54,524 nt of DNA from Alicyclobacillus sp. GTDB lineage: Bacteria; Bacillota; Bacilli; Alicyclobacillales; Alicyclobacillaceae. Shown here piece after piece: positions 17,936 to 28,930 of this stretch. The notes under the pieces are model-generated. The model had not been told where the DNA came from and did no database searches. It saw nothing but the letters and a program-made list of their open reading frames with translations. The translations under genes and the position numbers were made by a program. How positions within the stretch are numbered: position 1 is the first letter of the stretch; every line of letters starts with the position of its first letter. The stretch covers positions 1 to 54,524 of the forward strand of contig JAILZF010000002.1 of NCBI GenBank assembly GCA_023512635.1, read 5' to 3'.

Positions 17936-20900
17936 TCATCCCTCCTCTCCAGCCAGCGCGACATCCCAGTCCAAAGCAAACAGCGCCCGCAGGTCGTCGT
18001 CGTTCAGGTCTGCCAGCCACTGCTCCGGCGGCCCTACCACCCGCGCGGCCAGCTCGCGTTTGGCCGTTAAGACGTGGTCGATCCGCTCTTCCAACGTCCC
18101 AGGACAGATTAGTTTGTGCACTTGCACCGGCCTTACCTGCCCGAGCCTGTGTACCCGGTCGGTCGCCTGGTCTTCCACCGCCGGGTTCCACCAACGGTCG
18201 TAGTGAAACACGTGGCTGGCCCGCGTCAAGTTCAGCCCCACTCCGCCTGCGCGCAGCGACAACACCATCACCGGCGACGGATCTGCCCCAGACTGGTAGC
18301 GTTCGACCAGTTCCCCGCGCTGGCGGGCGTTCAACCCGCCGTGCAAAAACGCCGGTTCCCAGCCAAACTGCTGCTGCACAGCCGTCACCAAGACCTCGCC
18401 CATCGTTCGAAACTGGGTGAAGACGAGCGCGCCTTCGCCTTCCGCCACCACCGCCGCAAGGCAGTCGAGCAACAGTTTCAACTTGCCGGAGCGCTCCGGT
18501 CCAGGCTGGCCGCCAACCAGCAAACAGGGGTGGTTGCAGACCTGCTTTAACCGTACCAGCGCAGCCAAGACTTGGCCACGCCGGCTCCGGGTAGACTGGC
18601 TGGTGGAACGGTTGAACAGCGCAGCCAGCACGGCTTGGTAAAGCGCCGCCTGTTCTGCCGTCAACGCAGCGTAACGGATGACCTCCCATTTTTCCGGCAG
18701 TGCCGAGCGCACCTCTTCCTCCGCTTTGGTACGGCGCAACACCACCGGCCGCAACAGCCTGTGCAGGCGGTGCAGGGTCCGTTCATCCCCTGCCTGCTGC
18801 AGGGGTTGGGCAAACGTCCGGCGAAACCAAGCGGCGCCCCCCGCATAACCGGGATTGACCCAGTGCAGGATGGACCACAGTTCCGCCAGGTGGTTTTCCA
18901 CCGGCGTGCCCGTCAACGCCAGCCGCTGTACTGCGGGCAGCCGGTGCAACGCCCGCCATTGCCGGGTGTACGGGTTTTTGACGTGTTGTGCCTCATCCAG
19001 CAGCACCACGTCCCACGCCTGCTCCGCCAGCACCTCTGCGTCACGAGCGGCGGTGGCATACGTGGTCAGCAGCACCTGTGCGTCCTGACGGGCTGCCTGG
19101 AGGCGGGTACGTCCGTCCGCCAAGCGTTGCAGCCGGTCCGGGCCGTGGTGGACGTGCACGCGCAACCCCGGGGTGAAGCGCGCCAGCTCCTGCCGCCAGT
19201 GCATCAACAGGGAGGTGGGGCAGACAATCAAATGCACCCCGCGGCTGGCACTGTTGGCCTGCAAATGTTGCAGATACGCCAACACTTGCACCGTCTTCCC
19301 CAGGCCCATGTCATCCGCCAGCACACCGCCGCAGCCCAGTTGCCGCAACTGCCAAAACCATGCCAGGCCCCGTTCTTGGTAAGCGCGCAGACGCCCCGCA
19401 AAGCCTGGCGGCACGGGCAGCCGGGCGGGCTGGGCTGCTGCTTGCAACGCCTGCCACCACGCCTGCAGCGGGGCCGCCGTCGGGGCAAACGACAACCGTA
19501 CCCCGACCTCGTCAGCTGCTGCGTCTGCTGACAACGTCTGCGCCATCCGAATTAGGCTCCAGAAGTCTATGACGCCCGGTCCTGGTAGTTCCAACCTTTC
19601 CTTTCCAGCGCCGACAGCCGCAACGACTTCCTCTGCCCACCGGCCACCCGCCAAGGCGCGCAGACGGGTACAGATGGCTGCCAGGGGTAACTGCCGCCAC
19701 TGCCCATGCAGGCAGACCAAGCCGCCCGTGGCCGCCACCCGCTGGACAAACTCTTGCCGGGACCAGCGTTGGTCAGCCACGACCACAGACCAGTCGACCG
19801 CCCACGGCAGTTGTCTCAGCGCAGCCCCGTCTGCAGGCGGCGAAGCGGTCGCAGCAGCTACTTGCACCTCCACCGCGATGGTATGGGTAGGGACTTCAGC
19901 CAGTGCTGGATGGATCAACTGAACGCCTTGCCGGGCCAAGGCTGCCGCGCTGACCACAAGAAAGCGGGTGACCTGAGCAGCGGGCAGGCGCAGGCTGCCG
20001 GGAGCTGGCTGGCGCAGCATGGCAGCCAGCTCTGGTACCTCCGCGGCGGCTGCGTAGAGACGCGGCAAGAACCAGGTGTCTGGCCGGACCAACCGCTCCC
20101 CGCCAATCCACCAAATCCGTTGTGGCTGCCGCCACCACGCAGCCAAAGGGGCGCGGACCTCCGGCCATACGTTGTGGGCGACATAAACCACCAGCTGCCA
20201 ATCGCCAAGCGGATGAGCAGGTTCTGGTGGCTGCAGCTGCAGCGCCAGATGATACCGGGTGGCTCCCGCTTCATCCCGTAAATCCGGCAAGGCCCAGCCA
20301 CTCTCTATGTACAGTTGGTGCAAGGTACGCCAGATCAGCCAGCCATCCCCTGACCAGGGCGATGGTGAACAGGAGCGCAAGTGGTCCCGCCACTCCGCTA
20401 ACAACTCCTGTTCCCCTCGGTAAGGCAGGCGGGTTCGCAGGGCAGTGACGGCAGCGCCGCTCTCCCCCGCTGGCACCAGCAACGGCCGCTGCCAGTGGTC
20501 CGTACAGTACCACAACCACCGCTCTAGCAACGACCTGCCAGACCTGCCCGCGGATGTGGCGCGGCCTGCTGCCGGCCACCAGACGTCCGCCTGCGCTGCG
20601 TAACAGGCACGGACGGCGCGCAGCGGCTCTTGCGTCCAGGCGGGCGCCCAGGCTGCTAGAAACAGGCCCGTCGCCCCCGACCAACCGCGGCTGTCGGCCT
20701 CTGGTCTGGCCAGTTCTCCGCAACGCGCTAACACCTCAGCCCACGTCCAGGCAACCGGTGCGGCAAATGGCAGCACGTCTTGTACGCCTACCAGGACCTG
20801 TGCCAAGCGCAAGGCCCGCACGTACAGCGACAGCGCCGGCGCCATCGGCCAAGGTGCGGCTGCCGGCAACTGGCAGAGCCAAGCCAACCACACTGCACTG

Positions 20901-21130
20901 TCGGCGCGCAGCTCTCCGCGCGGACCGCACCTCGCTGTCCCCGCCGCCAGCGCAGGTTGGACCAGTGGCCAGTCCCGCCACTGGGCTTCCGCCTCTGCAC
21001 GCGGCAGGCGCCGGCCATGTTCCCGTTCCAGCCAGAGTTCGCCGCAGCCCGCGTCCGCCCACCCCTGTTCAGGCAGCCAACGCCCCTGCAACCACACCGC
21101 CCGCTTAACTTCGCGCTTGGTCAAACACAC
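17936..21130 (-). CDS. SNF2-family DEAD/DEAH-box helicase
   Basis: ADDMGLGKTVQVLAYL, LLDEAQHVKN, LTGTPVENHLAELWSI, FLHGGLNARQR, DQATDRVHRLGQ. Confidence 0.93.
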   Translation of the reverse strand: MCLTKREVKRAVWLQGRWLPEQGWADAGCGELWLEREHGRRLPRAEAEAQWRDWPLVQPALAAGTARCGPRGELRADSAVWLAWLCQLPAAAPWPMAPALSLYVRALRLAQVLVGVQDVLPFAAPVAWTWAEVLARCGELARPEADSRGWSGATGLFLAAWAPAWTQEPLRAVRACYAAQADVWWPAAGRATSAGRSGRSLLERWLWYCTDHWQRPLLVPAGESGAAVTALRTRLPYRGEQELLAEWRDHLRSCSPSPWSGDGWLIWRTLHQLYIESGWALPDLRDEAGATRYHLALQLQPPEPAHPLGDWQLVVYVAHNVWPEVRAPLAAWWRQPQRIWWIGGERLVRPDTWFLPRLYAAAAEVPELAAMLRQPAPGSLRLPAAQVTRFLVVSAAALARQGVQLIHPALAEVPTHTIAVEVQVAAATASPPADGAALRQLPWAVDWSVVVADQRWSRQEFVQRVAATGGLVCLHGQWRQLPLAAICTRLRALAGGRWAEEVVAAVGAGKERLELPGPGVIDFWSLIRMAQTLSADAAADEVGVRLSFAPTAAPLQAWWQALQAAAQPARLPVPPGFAGRLRAYQERGLAWFWQLRQLGCGGVLADDMGLGKTVQVLAYLQHLQANSASRGVHLIVCPTSLLMHWRQELARFTPGLRVHVHHGPDRLQRLADGRTRLQAARQDAQVLLTTYATAARDAEVLAEQAWDVVLLDEAQHVKNPYTRQWRALHRLPAVQRLALTGTPVENHLAELWSILHWVNPGYAGGAAWFRRTFAQPLQQAGDERTLHRLHRLLRPVVLRRTKAEEEVRSALPEKWEVIRYAALTAEQAALYQAVLAALFNRSTSQSTRSRRGQVLAALVRLKQVCNHPCLLVGGQPGPERSGKLKLLLDCLAAVVAEGEGALVFTQFRTMGEVLVTAVQQQFGWEPAFLHGGLNARQRGELVERYQSGADPSPVMVLSLRAGGVGLNLTRASHVFHYDRWWNPAVEDQATDRVHRLGQVRPVQVHKLICPGTLEERIDHVLTAKRELAARVVGPPEQWLADLNDDDLRALFALDWDVALAGEEG

Positions 21131-21243
21131 CCCACCTTGCCAGTCCCTGCCTCGATTTCACGGCTTAATCTTTTCATTATACCGAACTGCCGTGTCGCCC
21201 CCAGCCCCGGTCAACCCCAGGGAGGCGCGGCAAGGCCCGTCGC

Positions 21244-21282
21244 ATGGGAAAAACCCGCGCTGCCCGCGCGGGTTTTTCCCAT
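21244..21282. terminator. Bidirectional intrinsic terminator
   Basis: Perfect 17-bp stem ATGGGAAAAACCCGCGC / GCGCGGGTTTTTCCCAT with 5-nt loop; CCCGCGC/GCGCGGG core followed by TTTTT on both strands. Confidence 0.85.
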
Positions 21283-21325
21283 ACAACCGTGACCTGTTTG
21301 CAGCAGTGCCGGCAACCGGTGGGAT

Positions 21326-21550
21326 TTAACGCTGTCCGTCTTGGCGCAGTCTGACCTCGCTCGTCTGATCCTCCGATGCGGTGGCCTCGGCGAGCACTCC
21401 CCGCTCAGCCAAAGTCGTCTCCCGATGAGGCAGCTCTGGCGCCACCCCGCCGTCGTTGCGCATCCGGTCGATGCTATCCAGCACCGACTCTGTAAACTCG
21501 TCGTGTTCCGGCAAGTCCGGGTGTTGATCCGCCGGGTGTCCGCTCGCCAT
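21326..21550 (-). CDS. Small hydrophilic protein, unknown function
   Basis: MASGHPADQHPDLPEHDEFTESVLDSIDRMRNDGGVAPELPHRETTLAERGVLAEATASEDQTSEVRLRQDGQR. Confidence 0.4.
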   Translation of the reverse strand: MASGHPADQHPDLPEHDEFTESVLDSIDRMRNDGGVAPELPHRETTLAERGVLAEATASEDQTSEVRLRQDGQR

Positions 21551-21591
21551 GCTCTCCCTCCTCGGCCTCGTGCTGTGCCTTCCTGCCGTAT

Positions 21592-21750
21592 TCAATCAAA
21601 CTGCAGGTACGCACAGTCTTCACACGGGATGTACGCATACGGCTCCTTGGTCGCGTCGAGAAACTCTTCATCGCTAGCCGCTTGGCTGCTGACGTCGAGC
21701 TCCCACGTCTCACCGCAGTACGGACACCGGGCTTGATGCACCAGCGCCAT
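21592..21750 (-). CDS. Small zinc-ribbon-like protein, 52 aa
   Basis: MALVHQARCPYCGETWELDVSS...PCEDCAYLQFD, CPYC/CEDC pair. Confidence 0.5.
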   Translation of the reverse strand: MALVHQARCPYCGETWELDVSSQAASDEEFLDATKEPYAYIPCEDCAYLQFD

Positions 21751-21884
21751 GCTTGCCACCTCCTCCCCCGCCCCGCGCGGCGAACAGGCGTAGTGTGTCC
21801 GGTCTGCCAACATTTCTCTCATATTCCTCGCAGTCCGCTTGTATCTTGTCTACAAGCCCCTGCACACGCCAGGGAGGGATGGTG

Positions 21885-22214
21885 ATGTCGTTCTGGGCTT
21901 CGCTGGTGGTGGACTTTTTTGTGGCCATGGGTATGGTGCTGGGCGGGTCCTTGTTGGGCGGCCTGGGGGCTGCCCTTCTGCATGCACCGCCCCTGGCCGT
22001 GATGGCCAACCTGGCAGAACAACTGAAAATCTGGGCGATGGTTAGCGCCCTGGGAGGAACCATGGACACCTTGAAGGTGATTGAATCGGGGGTTTTGTCT
22101 CGGCAACTCGCACCCGTCGGCCGGCAGATGACTCACCTGGCAGCGGCGTTCCTCGGCTGCCAGGTGGGGGCTGCGCTGATCCGCTGGCTTACAGCGGAGG
22201 GGCCTAAGCCGTGA
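21885..22214 (+). CDS. ytrH: YtrH-family sporulation protein
   Basis: MSFWASLVVDFFVAMGMVLGGSLLGGLGAALLHA...WAMVSALGGTMDTLKVIESG; AGGGAGG SD. Confidence 0.82.
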   Translation: MSFWASLVVDFFVAMGMVLGGSLLGGLGAALLHAPPLAVMANLAEQLKIWAMVSALGGTMDTLKVIESGVLSRQLAPVGRQMTHLAAAFLGCQVGAALIRWLTAEGPKP

Positions 22215-22681
22215 GGGGGTCCGCTGAACCTGGCTCCCCCGGACGCCGGTTGTGGGCGGCGGGATGCGCCGGCGCCTTGGCAGGTGCGGTGCTGATGCTG
22301 TTGTACCAAGGCCGGGAACTCGACCAGTTGCGCATTCTCTACCGCTCGTGTGCAACAGAAAAAGCAGCGTTGGCCGACCAAGTCCGCCTGCTCTCGGAAA
22401 AACTCCAGCAAAGAGACCCGCAACCGGTGGTGGAAAGCCTGCAGGTGGAGGTGCGGGCTCCAGACGCCTTGGCCCAGTTGCAGGTCAGTGAGTTTGTCCA
22501 ACGCCAACTTGCGTTTCTCATCAACCGGCCGCTGGCCGCCTTGGAACTGACCCCGGACCTGCCCTACCGGCTGCTCGACGGACGGACCGTGGAAGTTGAC
22601 CAACAGCCGTACACCTTGCGCGTGCGGACGGTGGTGGTGGCTCGCCGCTTGTTTCTCGCGCTGACGGCTGTTCCGGCGTAA
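22211..22681 (+). CDS. ytrI: YtrI-like sporulation membrane protein
   Basis: Directly follows ytrH with a 4-nt overlap; N-terminal TM plus coiled coil; C-terminal domain consistent with YtrI. Confidence 0.65.
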   Translation: MRGSAEPGSPGRRLWAAGCAGALAGAVLMLLYQGRELDQLRILYRSCATEKAALADQVRLLSEKLQQRDPQPVVESLQVEVRAPDALAQLQVSEFVQRQLAFLINRPLAALELTPDLPYRLLDGRTVEVDQQPYTLRVRTVVVARRLFLALTAVPA

Positions 22682-22710
22682 TCACAGTGCTGCCGCCTCC
22701 GCTTGCGTGT

Positions 22711-23874
22711 TCACGTCCGTTGTCCCGATGACCCCTGCGCATGGCCGTTGATGACCGGCAACACCGCTTCCGGCCAAGACTTAGGCGCCTGGTTGAGGGA
22801 CTGCGCGCCCGCCTCTCCCACCACCACCAGGTCCTCTATACGCACCCCAAACCGCCCAGGCAGGTACACCCCAGGCTCGATACTAAACACCATTCCCGGC
22901 TCTAACCGCTCCTCCATGCCCGGTGCCACGAAAGGCGCTTCATGGATCTCCAAGCCCACACCGTGGCCCGTGCGGTGCGTAAAGTACGGCCCATAGCCAG
23001 CCGCGTCAATCACGGCGCGCACCGCCGCGTCCACTGCCGCCAGCGGCACCCCGGGCCGGGCCGCAGCAAGTCCAGCTGCTTGGGCCGCTAGGACACACTG
23101 GTACACCCGCACCACCTCCGGGTCAATGGGCGGACCCGCCAGCCAGGTACGTGTGATGTCGCTAACGTAGCGCTGCCAGCGGCCGCCCGTGTCAATCAAC
23201 ACTACACTGCCCGGGGTCAGCAAGGTATCGTCCGGCTCGTGGTGGGGTTCGGCAGCGTTCGGGCCAAACGCTACAATCGCCGGAAACGACTCGCCCGCCG
23301 CCCCCACCTCTCGCCACAACTGCGTCAGCCGCTCAGCCAGCTGACGTTCTGTACACCCGAGACGGACCTCCGCCCGCAGCAACGCCAACACGCGGTCCGC
23401 CAGGCGCGAGGCGTGGCGCAAACGGGCCAGCTCGTCCGCATCCTTGCAGACGCGCAAGCGAGCCAGCAGCGGATCGGCACAGCGCCACGTCACGCCAGGC
23501 GCCTGTGCAGCCAAGGCCAGCAAGTGGCGGGAGGGCCAGCTGCCGTCTACAGCCACCACGCCCGAAGCCGGCAAGTACCGCGACAGGCGGACGGCGGCGT
23601 CTTCTCCGTCTGCCCAGACCTCACGCGCCACGTTGGCGGCAGCCGTCTCTTGTTGAAACAGCGCATGTACCACCCACACCGGGTCCCCGGCTGGACGCAC
23701 CACCACGGCGCTCAGCCGTTCGCCCGGTTCCAACCAGACGCCTGTCAAGTGGTAAACGGCGGCCGGGGAGCTGACGAGCAGCGCGTCCCAGCCCGCCGCC
23801 CGCAACGCAGCCTGTACTTGGTGCCAGCGGGCAGATACGCGGTCCGCCTCTGGATTTCCTGGTGGTGGGAGCAC
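22711..23874 (-). CDS. Xaa-Pro aminopeptidase / M24 peptidase
   Basis: [66 protein letters not shown]. Confidence 0.92.
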   Translation of the reverse strand: MLPPPGNPEADRVSARWHQVQAALRAAGWDALLVSSPAAVYHLTGVWLEPGERLSAVVVRPAGDPVWVVHALFQQETAAANVAREVWADGEDAAVRLSRYLPASGVVAVDGSWPSRHLLALAAQAPGVTWRCADPLLARLRVCKDADELARLRHASRLADRVLALLRAEVRLGCTERQLAERLTQLWREVGAAGESFPAIVAFGPNAAEPHHEPDDTLLTPGSVVLIDTGGRWQRYVSDITRTWLAGPPIDPEVVRVYQCVLAAQAAGLAAARPGVPLAAVDAAVRAVIDAAGYGPYFTHRTGHGVGLEIHEAPFVAPGMEERLEPGMVFSIEPGVYLPGRFGVRIEDLVVVGEAGAQSLNQAPKSWPEAVLPVINGHAQGSSGQRT

Positions 23875-23891
23875 GTACACCCCTCCTCTGC

Positions 23892-24806
23892 TTAGCGCCA
23901 CATGCCGCGCAAGACAAACGCCACGTTGGCCGGGCGCTCTGCCAAACGGCGCATCAAGTAACCGTACCAATCGCGGCCATAAGGCACGTACACCCGTACT
24001 GGGTAGCCTGCGGCCGCTAAGCGTACCTGCAGCTGGCTGCGGATACCGTAGAGCATTTGAAACTCAAAACGGTCGTACGCCACCTGATGATCGGCAATCA
24101 ACCGCTGCGCCGCCGCAATCATCCGCTCGTCGTGTGTGGCGATGGCCGTAAAGCCGGGCCCTGGCAGCAGCTCTGCCAAGAGGCGAAGGTAGTTGGCATC
24201 CACCGCGCGTTTGTCCGGGTACGCGACGGCCGGCGGCTCTTTGTAGGCCCCTTTGACCACCCGCAGGTGCACCGCTTCCCTGCCCAAACGCTGCGCGTCC
24301 GCCAGGGAGCGGTACAGATACGCCTGCAGCACCGTCCCGACATTGTCAAACACCTTCCGTACCTCGTCAAACACATCGAGAATCGCCTGGCAGTGGGAAG
24401 AGTCTTCCATGTCCAGAGTGACGTGTACCCCGGCTGCGCGCGCTGCCGCCAACACGTCGCGCAAATGGGCTAAACACAACGTACGGTCCAGGTCCAAACC
24501 AAGCTGGGTCAGCTTCACCGACAGGTCCGCGGCCAACCCGGCCGCGCGCAGGGCAGCCAGCGCGCGCAAGCACTCAGCCGCGGACGCCGCCGCCTCCTCC
24601 GCGGTCTGCGCGTATTCGCCCAAGGGATCCAGGATGACGCGCAAGCCTTGCTGTTGCAAATCCCGCACCACCAGGAGGGCCTCGTCCACTGTGGTGCCCG
24701 CAACAAAGCGGCGCGCGCCCCAGCGTAAACCATGACGCTGGGCCCAGCGGCGCGCTGTGCGGCTGCGGCTGAGGCTCAACAACAGGGTGCGCAGCAGTTG
24801 TTCCAT
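23892..24806 (-). CDS. Proline dehydrogenase (monofunctional; PutA/FadM family)
   Basis: [97 protein letters not shown]. Confidence 0.93.
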   Translation of the reverse strand: MEQLLRTLLLSLSRSRTARRWAQRHGLRWGARRFVAGTTVDEALLVVRDLQQQGLRVILDPLGEYAQTAEEAAASAAECLRALAALRAAGLAADLSVKLTQLGLDLDRTLCLAHLRDVLAAARAAGVHVTLDMEDSSHCQAILDVFDEVRKVFDNVGTVLQAYLYRSLADAQRLGREAVHLRVVKGAYKEPPAVAYPDKRAVDANYLRLLAELLPGPGFTAIATHDERMIAAAQRLIADHQVAYDRFEFQMLYGIRSQLQVRLAAAGYPVRVYVPYGRDWYGYLMRRLAERPANVAFVLRGMWR

Positions 24807-24938
24807 ATCTTCCGCCTCGCCTTCGCTGCTAGCGCAGCGGTTCTCCCTGACATGGATCTACGCACACACCAGCGCGTTTGCCCCTAGCCTAACCTGCACG
24901 GCTCGCTTCAACCCTCGCCCCAAACCCAGCACCGTCAC

Positions 24939-25115
24939 CTATACCTTCAAAAGCGAAAATCCGCTCGCACCGGCGTGATACCCTAGGACAAACCCAAGCA
25001 AACCGCAAAACGCCAGCCAAAACACACCTGCTAAACACGTGAACAGCCAGCGCACAGCGGCGCGCCGGCGCAACCACGTACACAGCAGGGCCAACAGCAG
25101 GAGCAACACTACCAT
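24939..25115 (-). CDS. Possible 58-aa two-TM membrane protein (not in ORF track)
   Basis: My translation: MVVLLLLLALLCTWLRRRAAVRWLFTCLAGVFWLAFCGLLGFVLGYHAGASGFSLLKV*. AAAGGGAGGG lies about 19 nt upstream of this ATG and about 8 nt upstream of an in-frame CTG. Confidence 0.4.
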   Translation of the reverse strand: MVVLLLLLALLCTWLRRRAAVRWLFTCLAGVFWLAFCGLLGFVLGYHAGASGFSLLKV

Positions 25116-25142
25116 GGCTGCCGTCAGCTTGCATCCCTCCCT

Positions 25143-26084
25143 TTAGCGCTTGCGCGGTACAGGTAAGATGCGATCCGCTGTAGCGGTGCGCACAGGCTGC
25201 CACGTGGCCGGGTCGTGTTCGTCGTACTGCTCCAGATAACGGATGACCTCTGAGGTAATCGCGGTCGGCGTCGATGCCCCGGCGGTCACTGCCACCACGT
25301 TGGCCCCCGCCAGCCAAGACCGCTGAATCTCCGTGACGTCTGCCACCCGGTAAGCGCGCGTTCCGGCAATCTCCTCAGCCACCTGTGCTAAGCGATTGGA
25401 GTTGTTGCTGCGCGGGTCGCCCACCACAATGCACAAGTCTGCGCCCCTCGCTTGTTCTGCGACAGCCTGTTGGCGCAACTGCGTAGCCATACAGATTTCA
25501 TTGAATACCTCGGCCTGCGGATACTTGCGGCACACCGCCGCCATCAGCTCAGCTGTATCCCATTGGCTCATGGTGGTCTGGTTGGTCACCGCGATTTTCG
25601 GGTTGTCCAACTGGAGTGCGTCGACGTCTGCACTCCGCTCAACCAGGTGGACGCGTCCGGGTGCTACGCCCATCGCCCCTTCTGGTTCTGGATGACCGCG
25701 CCGGCCAATGTAGACGATGTCGTACCCTTGCGCGGCTTTCTCCCGAATCAGGTCGTGTGTGCGCGTAACATCCGGACACGTTGCGTCAATCACATGCAGA
25801 CCGCGTTCTGCCGCCCGCCGCTTGACCTCAGGAGACACCCCGTGGGCGGTGAAGATGACGGTGCCGTGTTGTACCTGTTCGAGCAGGGTGAGCCGGTCGG
25901 GTCCGTCCAAGGTGATGACTCCTTCGTGCGCAAACGCCTCGACAACGTGCTGGTTGTGCACGAGCATCCCCAAAATGTAGATAGGCCGCGGTAGTGACGG
26001 GTCTTCCGCCGCTCGCTGCGCCAGCACCATGGCGTCTACCACCCCGTGACAATAGCCGCGCGGCGCGATTTTAATCACCTTCAC
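25143..26084 (-). CDS. ispH: 4-hydroxy-3-methylbut-2-enyl diphosphate reductase
   Basis: [89 protein letters not shown]. Confidence 0.95.
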   Translation of the reverse strand: MKVIKIAPRGYCHGVVDAMVLAQRAAEDPSLPRPIYILGMLVHNQHVVEAFAHEGVITLDGPDRLTLLEQVQHGTVIFTAHGVSPEVKRRAAERGLHVIDATCPDVTRTHDLIREKAAQGYDIVYIGRRGHPEPEGAMGVAPGRVHLVERSADVDALQLDNPKIAVTNQTTMSQWDTAELMAAVCRKYPQAEVFNEICMATQLRQQAVAEQARGADLCIVVGDPRSNNSNRLAQVAEEIAGTRAYRVADVTEIQRSWLAGANVVAVTAGASTPTAITSEVIRYLEQYDEHDPATWQPVRTATADRILPVPRKR

Positions 26085-26212
26085 TGCACATCCCTGCCTT
26101 TCCTCTCCCCGTCCGAGCTGCTCTGTGGCGGTACCGTTCTGTCCAGGCGGCCAACGCCCGCCCCATATCTGGCCCACCGGCCCCGCACGGGGTGTCCCAG
26201 TCTTCCCCGTCC

Positions 26213-27748
26213 CTACGGCTGCGCCGCTGCCGGTGGCCGCAGCTCGCGCAACAGCCGTTGCTTCAAGTCCCACAGCCGCTGCGACAAATCGACATGGTAG
26301 ATATGTGGATTCACGTGCCGCAATACCTCCGCCGAGAAACGGGCCAGCCCCGCCTCGACATGCCGCCGGATGGCTGGCAGCTCCGGCAGCTCGTAGACCA
26401 ACTCGCCCCCAACAAACACCGGTACAAGCAACGCCTCGATGTCGTAGTGTTGGATGACTTTCCGTTTGTACGTGTGCACGGGATCAAACAGCTCCAACGG
26501 CTCACGGGGATCAAACTCTTCATCATCCAAGGCAATCAAGTCTGCAGAGGCACGGCCACCGACGTACAGCCGCAACAGCTTTTTCTTGCCAGGATTGGTC
26601 ACCTTGTTGGCATTCTCGGAGATCTTGATACGCGGTTGCAGTTGCCCGTTTTCCTCCTGCGCCACCAACTTGTACACCGCCCCTAAGGCAGGGCAATCAT
26701 AGCTGGTGATCAAGTTGGTGCCCACCCCCCAGGCGGTCACGCGCGCCCCTTGGACAATTAAATCCCGAATGGTCCACTCGTTCAGATCTGAGGATGCGAT
26801 GATCCCGACATCCTGCAGACCGGCCTCGTCCAACATCCGCCGCGCCTGTTTCGAAAGGTAGGCAATGTCCCCGCTGTCGATGCGGATGGCCCGTAAGCGC
26901 TGCCCGCGCGCCGCCAGTTCGTGGGCAACGCGGATGGCGTTGGGGACGCCGCTGCGCAGCACATCATAAGTGTCCACCAGCAGCACCGTTTGCTCTGGAA
27001 ACGCTTCAGCATACGCGCGGAACGCTGCCAGTTCACTGGGGAAACTTTGCACCCAGCTGTGGCCCATGGTTCCTGACACCGGGATGCCGAAACTGCGCCC
27101 GGCCAACACGTTGCTCGTCCCCTGGCAACCGCCGATATACGCTGCGCGCGCACCAAACACCGACGCGTCGATGTTCTGCGCTCGCCGCAGTCCCATTTCC
27201 ACCACTGGACCGGCCTGTCCTGCAGCCGTGGCGGCCGCGTCCACCATGCGTTGAGCCTTGGTGGCAATTAAGCTCTGGTGGTTGATAAACGTCATGAGCG
27301 CCGATTCAATGAGCTGCAGTTCTGCAATCGGCCCCTCCAGCCGCAGCAGCGGCTCGTTCGGGAACACCACCGTACCCTCCGGCACGGCGTACAAGTCACC
27401 CGTAAAGCGAAATTCGCGCAAGTAGTTGAGAAACGCCTCAGAAAACAGCCCCAAGCTGCGCAAATACGCCAAATCGTCTTCGGTAAAACGCAAGTTGTAA
27501 AGAAACCACACCACCTGTTCTAAGCCAGCTGCAATCACATAGCCGTTGCCACAAGGGTTCACGCGGTAATACAAATCAAAGACGACCCGCTGCTGATGTC
27601 GCCCCGCCTGAAACTGCCCGTACATCATCGTCAATTCGTATAAGTCCGTGAGCAAGGCCACGGGCCGATCCCGGTAGACCGGCAGGGCAGACACCTGCTC
27701 AATCCGCGCGCGCGCACGTTCCCGCTGTGCTCGTACGTCGCTGTTCAC
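26213..27748 (-). CDS. pncB: Nicotinate phosphoribosyltransferase
   Basis: [107 protein letters not shown]. Confidence 0.95.
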   Translation of the reverse strand: MNSDVRAQRERARARIEQVSALPVYRDRPVALLTDLYELTMMYGQFQAGRHQQRVVFDLYYRVNPCGNGYVIAAGLEQVVWFLYNLRFTEDDLAYLRSLGLFSEAFLNYLREFRFTGDLYAVPEGTVVFPNEPLLRLEGPIAELQLIESALMTFINHQSLIATKAQRMVDAAATAAGQAGPVVEMGLRRAQNIDASVFGARAAYIGGCQGTSNVLAGRSFGIPVSGTMGHSWVQSFPSELAAFRAYAEAFPEQTVLLVDTYDVLRSGVPNAIRVAHELAARGQRLRAIRIDSGDIAYLSKQARRMLDEAGLQDVGIIASSDLNEWTIRDLIVQGARVTAWGVGTNLITSYDCPALGAVYKLVAQEENGQLQPRIKISENANKVTNPGKKKLLRLYVGGRASADLIALDDEEFDPREPLELFDPVHTYKRKVIQHYDIEALLVPVFVGGELVYELPELPAIRRHVEAGLARFSAEVLRHVNPHIYHVDLSQRLWDLKQRLLRELRPPAAAQP

Positions 27749-28653
27749 CCTGTCTCCTCCTGCTCCCTGATCACCGCGTCCACGGCCGCCGCCAATGCGG
27801 CCTGACCACACGCCACAATGTCGCGCACACGCAAGTCGTACGGACGGCCGCCCAGCTCACGCGCGCATCCCCCCGCCTCCTGCACCAGCAATACGCCGGC
27901 TGCCATGTCCCACGCATTCAAGTCGTGCTCCCAGTAAGCGTCCAGGCGGCCAGCTGCCACGTACGCCAACTGCAATGCTGCCGCGCCTAAGGCGCGCACG
28001 CTTTTCACCTGCCGAAACAAGCGAGTGGTGGCGGCCAACGTCAGCAGGTATTTCGCGCTACGCGTTGGAAACCCGCTGGACACCACAGCTTGGCGCAACT
28101 CAGTGGTTGCTGAAGCGGTCAGCCGCCGCCCCGGTAACCCCGGGGCAGTGCCCGCTGCGTGCAGGACGTCTTGGCTCCACGCCAAGGCGGCCGCCGCTTG
28201 CACCAGGTATGCCCCCGCCCCTGCCCAAGCCAGGAACACCTCATCCCTGTACGGGTCGTACACCACACCAGCCTGCAGGCGGCCAGAACAGGCGTACGCC
28301 ACCGATACGACAGACAGCGGTAAGCCCTGGACGAAGTTGGTGGTGCCGTCAAGCGGATCGACAATCCACAGGTGCGGCGCATCCCAGACGGCCGCGGTCG
28401 CTGCGCTCGAAGCGGCCGAGCCAGGCGCCGTGGATTCCTCCCCCAAGAGTGTGTCGCCAGGGTAGTGACGGTGGATGTGTTGGCGAATCATGTCTTCGCA
28501 CACCGGGTCGACATCCGTCACCAAATCACTTGGAGCGGTTTTGGCCCGCACGTCATGGATGGAATCGCGCCGCGAGCGAAAATAGTCACCCGCCGCAATG
28601 GCAGCCTGCACAGCCACCGCGAGCGGTGCAATGCCTCGAGTCGATGCTGGCAC
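27745..28653 (-). CDS. Inositol monophosphatase family protein
   Basis: LLGEES...LWIVDPLDGTTNFVQGLPLSVVSVAY...LNAWDMAAGVLLVQEAGG; 4-nt overlap with pncB. Confidence 0.93.
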   Translation of the reverse strand: MPASTRGIAPLAVAVQAAIAAGDYFRSRRDSIHDVRAKTAPSDLVTDVDPVCEDMIRQHIHRHYPGDTLLGEESTAPGSAASSAATAAVWDAPHLWIVDPLDGTTNFVQGLPLSVVSVAYACSGRLQAGVVYDPYRDEVFLAWAGAGAYLVQAAAALAWSQDVLHAAGTAPGLPGRRLTASATTELRQAVVSSGFPTRSAKYLLTLAATTRLFRQVKSVRALGAAALQLAYVAAGRLDAYWEHDLNAWDMAAGVLLVQEAGGCARELGGRPYDLRVRDIVACGQAALAAAVDAVIREQEETG

Positions 28654-28717
28654 AGTGTCACGAGCTCCTTTGCCTTAGATGACCGCCTGGGGCGGAAATA
28701 AGGGATAGCGTGCGGGG

Positions 28718-28930
28718 CTAAGGTTGTAGCTCATAACCCACTTCTGCCACCGCTCGTACCAAGTCGTGTATCTGAACGCTGTCGTCGGCCTCTACGCGTG
28801 CTTGGCCGTGCACCGCATCCACCTCAGCCTGGCGCACCCCCGGAACATCTAACAACGCCATGACCACAGCGCGCCGGCAGTGCTCACACGACATCCCCTG
28901 CACACGGAACACCTGGGTTTGCACAGGCAT
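28718..28930 (-). CDS. Heavy-metal-associated (CopZ-like) protein
   Basis: FRVQGMSCEHCRRAVVMALLDVPGVRQAEVD, CxxC HMA motif, 70 aa. Confidence 0.88.
   Translation of the reverse strand: MPVQTQVFRVQGMSCEHCRRAVVMALLDVPGVRQAEVDAVHGQARVEADDSVQIHDLVRAVAEVGYELQP

Noticed and set aside
24889-25317. 142-aa minus ORF overlapping the ispH 3' end
   Set aside because: It overlaps IspH, and its sequence lacks features; the alternative 58-aa frame gives a much better membrane protein.
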